Of a DNA stretch of 55,850 nt, positions 52,245 to 55,850 are shown piece after piece; positions within the stretch are counted from its first letter, which is position 1; every line of letters begins with the position of its first letter. This stretch comes from Chloroflexota bacterium (GTDB taxonomy: Bacteria > Chloroflexota > Anaerolineae > Promineifilales > Promineifilaceae), in contig JAAEOP010000564.1 of the NCBI GenBank assembly GCA_024223125.1, forward strand, positions 1-55,850, given 5' to 3'. The position numbers were made by a program, and so were the translations under genes. Under the pieces are notes generated by a model. That model made no database searches and was not told the origin of the DNA. It worked only from the letters and a program-made list of their open reading frames with translations.

Positions 52245-53297
52245 ATGAGCCAACAGGAGTACCCCGCTTATGTTTATCGTCTGTTAGAACAAGCTCGCTC
52301 TTTATTGGAAGAAGATGATTTTACAGTTCCAGACGCGGCCGCCCTTTGTTATGATGTGCTGGCTCTGTTTCCAGAATGTCAGGAAGCGGCTAACCTGGTA
52401 CTGACTGCCTTTAATGATTCCTGGGTTATCCGGGAAAATCGAAAAGCAATCGGCCGTTTGATTGATGAATGGGATGACCGCGATTGGCAGCACCGGCGGC
52501 GGTTGGCTCTTTCTTACCGTACCATGAGCTGCTGGGAAGGGCAATACCGGGAGTATGACGAAGACCTCGATCCAGAAGATTATTGCCCTTCTGATGTGAA
52601 AGAGATGTTGGAAGAGGGGCGCAGCCAACTGCTGCAAGATTATTTAATGGGTGAATCACGAGGCAGCGATACTGCTTGGCCGATTTTTCAGGCTGCTTTC
52701 CAACATACGAGTAATCCACGAGCGGCGTTGTTATGGGTGGCGGATTTGTATGCCGATCAGGGTTTTTTTGCGGAGTCGGTAGAGGTGTTAGAACAGTTGT
52801 TGGCTCAATTTCCACAGGATGATCAGGCTCGCCGCCTGTGGGCTGAGGTACGTTGGTGGCGGGAACATCAAACTCAGATTCCCTGGATTCCGCCTCGTTC
52901 ACAGGAAGACGGCCGTCGTTACCGCCACATCATGCGTCAAACAGACCCGGAATTTGCTGCCCATGAGGAAGAATATTTACGGCCGTTACCCTACCGCCCT
53001 CCAGATAAAACCCATTTGCCAGATGACCTCCATTTGCCAGAGCCACTGACACCAGAATTGAAAACGGCCGTAGAAACAATCCTGGCCCAGTTTCAGAGTG
53101 AAACGGCCGTTGATTCTCCCGTCAATTGGCATTATCTGGATAAATTAGAGAATGGAGATGTAGAGTTAAGCGACTTCCCAGAATGGGCACAGTATATGCT
53201 TTTGGAAATTGAAAACCCAGCCCAGCAAGCTTATTTTAAGCAGTGGTTGCTGCAATATTTGTCTAATCCGCCGGAGGATGGGAGATTGGAAGATTGA
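52245..53297 (+). CDS. hypothetical helical-repeat protein, 350 aa
   Basis: The protein starts MSQQEYPAYVYRLLEQARSL and is rich in helical segments. Two regions look TPR-like (AAALCYDVLALFPECQEAAN, about 30-55; and the ADLYADQGFFAESVEVLEQL-type unit, about 190-225). The C-terminal part is Pro-rich (LRPLPYRPPDK) and then acidic. No enzyme motif, signal or membrane helix is seen, and I cannot name a family. The ATG at 52245 is well supported: AAGGAG at eight bases and a TATAAT just upstream. It is convergent with the renalase-like gene. Confidence 0.75.
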   Translation: MSQQEYPAYVYRLLEQARSLLEEDDFTVPDAAALCYDVLALFPECQEAANLVLTAFNDSWVIRENRKAIGRLIDEWDDRDWQHRRRLALSYRTMSCWEGQYREYDEDLDPEDYCPSDVKEMLEEGRSQLLQDYLMGESRGSDTAWPIFQAAFQHTSNPRAALLWVADLYADQGFFAESVEVLEQLLAQFPQDDQARRLWAEVRWWREHQTQIPWIPPRSQEDGRRYRHIMRQTDPEFAAHEEEYLRPLPYRPPDKTHLPDDLHLPEPLTPELKTAVETILAQFQSETAVDSPVNWHYLDKLENGDVELSDFPEWAQYMLLEIENPAQQAYFKQWLLQYLSNPPEDGRLED

Positions 53298-53308
53298 GAG
53301 AGTGGAGA

Positions 53309-54343
53309 CTATCCGTTTTTTTCTCTATCCGCTGTTGTCATCACGGCTGCAACAGCATCCGCGGCCGCCAGACCAGACAGAACGGCCCCTTCTACACGAG
53401 GGCCGTTGAACGCATCGCCAGCAAAAACGAGAGGGGGTAAATTGGCGGCGACAAGGATTCTTTTTGAATATAGTGTGGTAGGCACAGCATAGGGCCAACG
53501 ATAAATTTGAATCTCTTTAATAATGGTTTGGGGGGCGAGATACGGCCGTATTTCCTGCCGCAATCCCCCCTCTAATTCTACATCAGGAGAATGCCACCAC
53601 AACCTGCTGTACACTGGATTTACATGTAAGGTCAGGATGCGAGCTTCTTTAGAAATCCCTTTGCGATAATTGTCTGCAATCCAACTAATGGGGTGATTCG
53701 GCCGCTGCAATACACCGGGCGGTGGTAAATTCACGTCGCCATCTACCCATAAGAGACCGCTAATACAAGGCGCATAATTGATGGCCGAAAGGGCAGCCTC
53801 ATCGGCAACAGCTAGGGCAACATTTCCGGCGGCTAGGATTGCCAGAGATTGGGGGACGGGTGGCGTTAGAATGAGCGTTGTACTTTGGTAAGTTTCTCCA
53901 GACATTGCTGTTGCTTGCCACACTCCCTCATGCAAAGAGATGGATTCTATCGTGACTGATTTATGCACGGGTAAATTTTGGGCCAGACGGCGTGGCACGG
54001 CCGTTAGTCCCTCATAAGCAGCATACCGGGCATATCCATCAACCGACTCACTCAAAGAGCCATCAGACCAGCCCTGCGCCCATTCAAATATCAGACCCTC
54101 AGCCAGCCATTGGTCTACAAGCGTCTGAAACACTTCTTCACGAACGGTAAAAAACTGCGCCCCTAAATCTGCCCAGCCAGTGCCGATATGTTCTGTAATC
54201 ATACGGCCGCCAACGCGCTGATTCTTTTCCAAAACCAACACATCATACCCTTGCTGCTGCAAACGGCGGGCAGCCGTCAAACCGGCAATACCGGCTCCAA
54301 TAACAAGAACATCATGGCAACGGCTTATATCAAACTCACTCAT
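53309..54343 (-). CDS. FAD-dependent amine-oxidase/renalase-like oxidoreductase
   Basis: The protein has 344 residues. The N-terminal FAD Rossmann motif VIGAGIAGLTAARRL and the following LEKNQRVGGRM define the flavin amine-oxidase superfamily, and ADLGAQFFTVR matches renalase-like members. A C-terminal FAD block is also seen: PPLVFAGDAFNGPRVEGAVL SG. Members oxidise NAD(P)H anomers or amines; the substrate here is open. The start is ATG 54343 (MSEFDIS). It is divergent from the MoxR gene. Confidence 0.9.
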   Translation of the reverse strand: MSEFDISRCHDVLVIGAGIAGLTAARRLQQQGYDVLVLEKNQRVGGRMITEHIGTGWADLGAQFFTVREEVFQTLVDQWLAEGLIFEWAQGWSDGSLSESVDGYARYAAYEGLTAVPRRLAQNLPVHKSVTIESISLHEGVWQATAMSGETYQSTTLILTPPVPQSLAILAAGNVALAVADEAALSAINYAPCISGLLWVDGDVNLPPPGVLQRPNHPISWIADNYRKGISKEARILTLHVNPVYSRLWWHSPDVELEGGLRQEIRPYLAPQTIIKEIQIYRWPYAVPTTLYSKRILVAANLPPLVFAGDAFNGPRVEGAVLSGLAAADAVAAVMTTADREKNG

Positions 54344-54427
54344 ACTCGCTCAAATTTTGTCAAAATATGTGCTTGTAAGACGAACCAGATTGTATCACCA
54401 AACCGGGAACTGCCAAAGTCTCCTCCA

Positions 54428-54460
54428 AAGTCCACGGCACTTCCAAAGTGCCGGGGACTT
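54428..54460. repeat. hairpin related to the one at 44364
   Basis: AAGTCCACGGCACTT (54428-54442) pairs with AAGTGCCGGGGACTT (54446-54460) with one mismatch. It lies in the 296-base divergent spacer upstream of moxR. The outer AAGTCC/GGACTT is shared with 44364-44396. Confidence 0.65.
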
Positions 54461-54580
54461 GTCAACACACACCAGCTTCACCTCTTAAACTTCATTTAAG
54501 GTAGGGCAAAGATTGCCTTAAAGCCGATTGTCTCCTACGCCTGTTATGCTATCGGCATCAAATCAACCAAGTAACCTGGC

Positions 54581-54617
54581 GCGTTGCGTAAGAAAAACAA
54601 AGTAATACGCAATACGC
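54581..54617. repeat. word-repeat hairpin before moxR
   Basis: GCGTTGCGTA (54581-54590) faces TACGCAATACGC (54606-54617), and ACGCAATACGCATTAC repeats the word. It is the same class as the spacers at 10301, 12275, 12945 and 55636. It ends 23 bases before the moxR ATG. Confidence 0.65.
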
Positions 54618-54639
54618 ATTACTTTATAGGAGAGGTATT

Positions 54640-55632
54640 ATGGATTTAACAACAGTTCGTCAATTGAATCAACATGTAGAGCGTGAAGCTATCTTTTTGC
54701 AAGATTTACGCGCTGAAATCAACAAAATGATGGTCGGTCAGGAAAAATTGGTTGACCGGATGCTCACCGCTTTGCTGGCTGATGGGCATATCTTGCTAGA
54801 GGGTGTGCCCGGTTTGGCTAAGACGCTACTGGTAAAAACAACGTCGGACGCCATTCAGGGTGATTTTGCCCGCATTCAGTTCACGCCCGATTTATTGCCG
54901 GCCGATCTAGTAGGCACACAGATATACAATCCACGCACGGCCGAATTTAGCGTCCATCAAGGGCCAATTTTTGCCAATCTGGTGTTGGCGGATGAGATTA
55001 ACCGCGCCCCGGCCAAAGTACAAAGCGCCCTACTGGAAGCGATGCAGGAACGGCAAGTAACGATTGGGGATGTGACCTATCAGATGGAAGATTTATTCTT
55101 GGTATTGGCTACCCAAAACCCCATCGAACAAGAAGGAACCTACCCCCTGCCAGAAGCCCAGGTAGACCGTTTCATGTTAAAGGTATTGGTAAATTATCCT
55201 TCCCGTACAGAAGAACGGATCATCATTGACCGCATGACGGGGACCACCCTGCCTACGATTAACCCGGTGGTAACGCCAGAGCAAATCTTGAATGCCCGTC
55301 AGACAGTTAAGCGTATTTATGTGGATGACAAGATTAAGGATTATGTGCTGGACTTAGTTATTACCACCCGGCAGCCAGGTAACAATGGTCTAAACGAACT
55401 GAACAACTTGATCAATGTCGGCGCTTCGCCACGGGCCAGTATCAATTTGATTGCGGCCGCGCGGGCACATGCGTTTATACACGGCCGCGGCTTTGTCACC
55501 CCCGAAGATATTAAAGAGATGGCCCCCGATGTGCTGCGTCACCGTGTCATTACCACCTATGAAGCGGAAGCGGAAAACATCAACAGCGACCATATTGTGC
55601 AACGTATTTTGGACTATACAGACGTTCCATAA
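54640..55632 (+). CDS. MoxR-family AAA+ ATPase
   Basis: The protein has 330 residues. Walker A is LEGVPGLAKTLLV (the MoxR form GxPGxAKT), Walker B is LVLADEINRAPAKVQ, sensor 1 is LVLATQNPIEQEGTYPLPE, and a C-terminal lid domain follows. MoxR ATPases act as chaperones for von-Willebrand-domain partners and metal-cofactor or envelope-stress systems, almost always next to DUF58 and VWA genes, as here. It is cytosolic. GGAGAGG lies before ATG 54640. A word-repeat hairpin and then the DUF58 gene follow at 69 bases. Confidence 0.96.
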   Translation: MDLTTVRQLNQHVEREAIFLQDLRAEINKMMVGQEKLVDRMLTALLADGHILLEGVPGLAKTLLVKTTSDAIQGDFARIQFTPDLLPADLVGTQIYNPRTAEFSVHQGPIFANLVLADEINRAPAKVQSALLEAMQERQVTIGDVTYQMEDLFLVLATQNPIEQEGTYPLPEAQVDRFMLKVLVNYPSRTEERIIIDRMTGTTLPTINPVVTPEQILNARQTVKRIYVDDKIKDYVLDLVITTRQPGNNGLNELNNLINVGASPRASINLIAAARAHAFIHGRGFVTPEDIKEMAPDVLRHRVITTYEAEAENINSDHIVQRILDYTDVP

Positions 55633-55635
55633 TTT

Positions 55636-55687
55636 CGGAATGTGGAATGCAGATTGCCGATCCTCTAAATCCGCATTCTGCATTCCG
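55636..55687. repeat. word-repeat hairpin between moxR and the DUF58 gene
   Basis: CGGAATGTGGAATGCAGATT (55636-55655) and AATCCGCATTCTGCATTCCG (55668-55687) are imperfect 20-base inverted arms made of a GGAATG(C/T) word. It fills almost the whole spacer inside the operon. Confidence 0.8.
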
Positions 55688-55701
55688 CAATGGAGTCTCG
55701 A

Positions 55702-55850
55702 ATGTTAACCAACGAACTTATGACAAAAATCCGGCGCATTGAACTACGAACGCGCCGTTTGGTGAATGATAGTTTTGCCGGCGAATACCATTCGGTATTT
55801 AAGGGGCGGGGGATGGAGTTTGACGAGGTACGGCCGTACCAACCCGGCGA
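55702..55850 (+). CDS. DUF58 protein, N-terminal fragment (runs off the right edge)
   Basis: The 49 codons present begin MLTNELMTKIRRIELRTRRL and contain GEYHSVFKGRGMEFDEVRPY, the signature block of DUF58 proteins encoded next to moxR. The full protein (about 290 residues expected) continues outside the window. The ATG at 55702 has GGAG seven bases upstream. With MoxR it should act in the cell-envelope stress or assembly system typical of moxR-DUF58-VWA loci. Confidence 0.93.
   Translation, partial: MLTNELMTKIRRIELRTRRLVNDSFAGEYHSVFKGRGMEFDEVRPYQPG

Overview
The window looks like chromosomal DNA of a free-living bacterium, probably a member of the Chloroflexota (Anaerolineae-like). This is inferred from the gene set and protein style: GAF-rich sensor kinases, TPR proteins, META/PKD lipoproteins, and a small exported protein with the SGTVGQPD...SGGFW pattern. 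No rRNA marker is present to confirm it. There are no tRNAs, rRNAs, CRISPR arrays, phage genes or transposase genes. Genes lie on both strands in short operons, separated by spacers rich in palindromes, small non-coding repeats and gene remnants.

Layout. 1-8.3 kb: an SDR fragment, a large AT-rich membrane-anchored TPR protein, a HicB-like/DinB fusion, a histidine-kinase relic without its histidine, an NmrA-like protein, a TrkA-N membrane protein and a P-loop kinase-like protein. 8.3-13.6 kb: a MarR regulator with a heterodimeric ABC exporter, then rnhB. 13.9-20.7 kb: an FHA-GAF-GAF histidine kinase, a thiolase-like protein lacking the nucleophilic cysteine, two hypothetical proteins and a class III CoA-transferase. 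20.9-26.9 kb: one plus-strand operon holding a glycyl-radical enzyme and its activase, then the FAD and [2Fe-2S] subunits of a molybdenum hydroxylase, then an amidase. 27-31.6 kb: an Uup-type ABC-F ATPase, an HD-domain protein, a small exported protein and an alpha/beta hydrolase. 31.6-41.5 kb: a PQQ-type sugar dehydrogenase lipoprotein, urocanate hydratase, a receiver-GAF-GAF-ATPase protein, a YifB/ComM ATPase, a YozE-like protein, a TPR protein, an ADH pseudogene and a small membrane protein. 41.7-48.4 kb: aquaporin, a SulP pseudogene, a MarC-family protein, a seven-META/two-PKD lipoprotein and a peptidase remnant carrying a mobile repeat. 48.4-55.85 kb: a type I sulfatase, a voltage-gated-type K+ channel, a SpoIIAA-like protein, a hypothetical protein, a renalase-like FAD protein, and MoxR followed by the start of a DUF58 protein.

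The most striking signals are not single genes. (i) The palindrome CGGCCG, often as ACGGCCGT, occurs about 190 times by eye, roughly ten times the composition expectation, in coding and spacer DNA alike; it resembles the cyanobacterial HIP1 phenomenon. (ii) The glycyl-radical module is bracketed by a 48-bp direct repeat consisting of the ribosome-binding site and first codons of the molybdenum-hydroxylase FAD gene, which marks an insertion or recombination scar. (iii) Small repeat families occur as dispersed inverted copies: elements of roughly 70-100 bp ending in GTAACYATTCAG with two different interiors, and a 102-bp double hairpin. (iv) Several spacers hold hairpins whose arms are built from short repeated words that differ at each locus.

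All calls are from reading sequence and translations only; no database search was possible.
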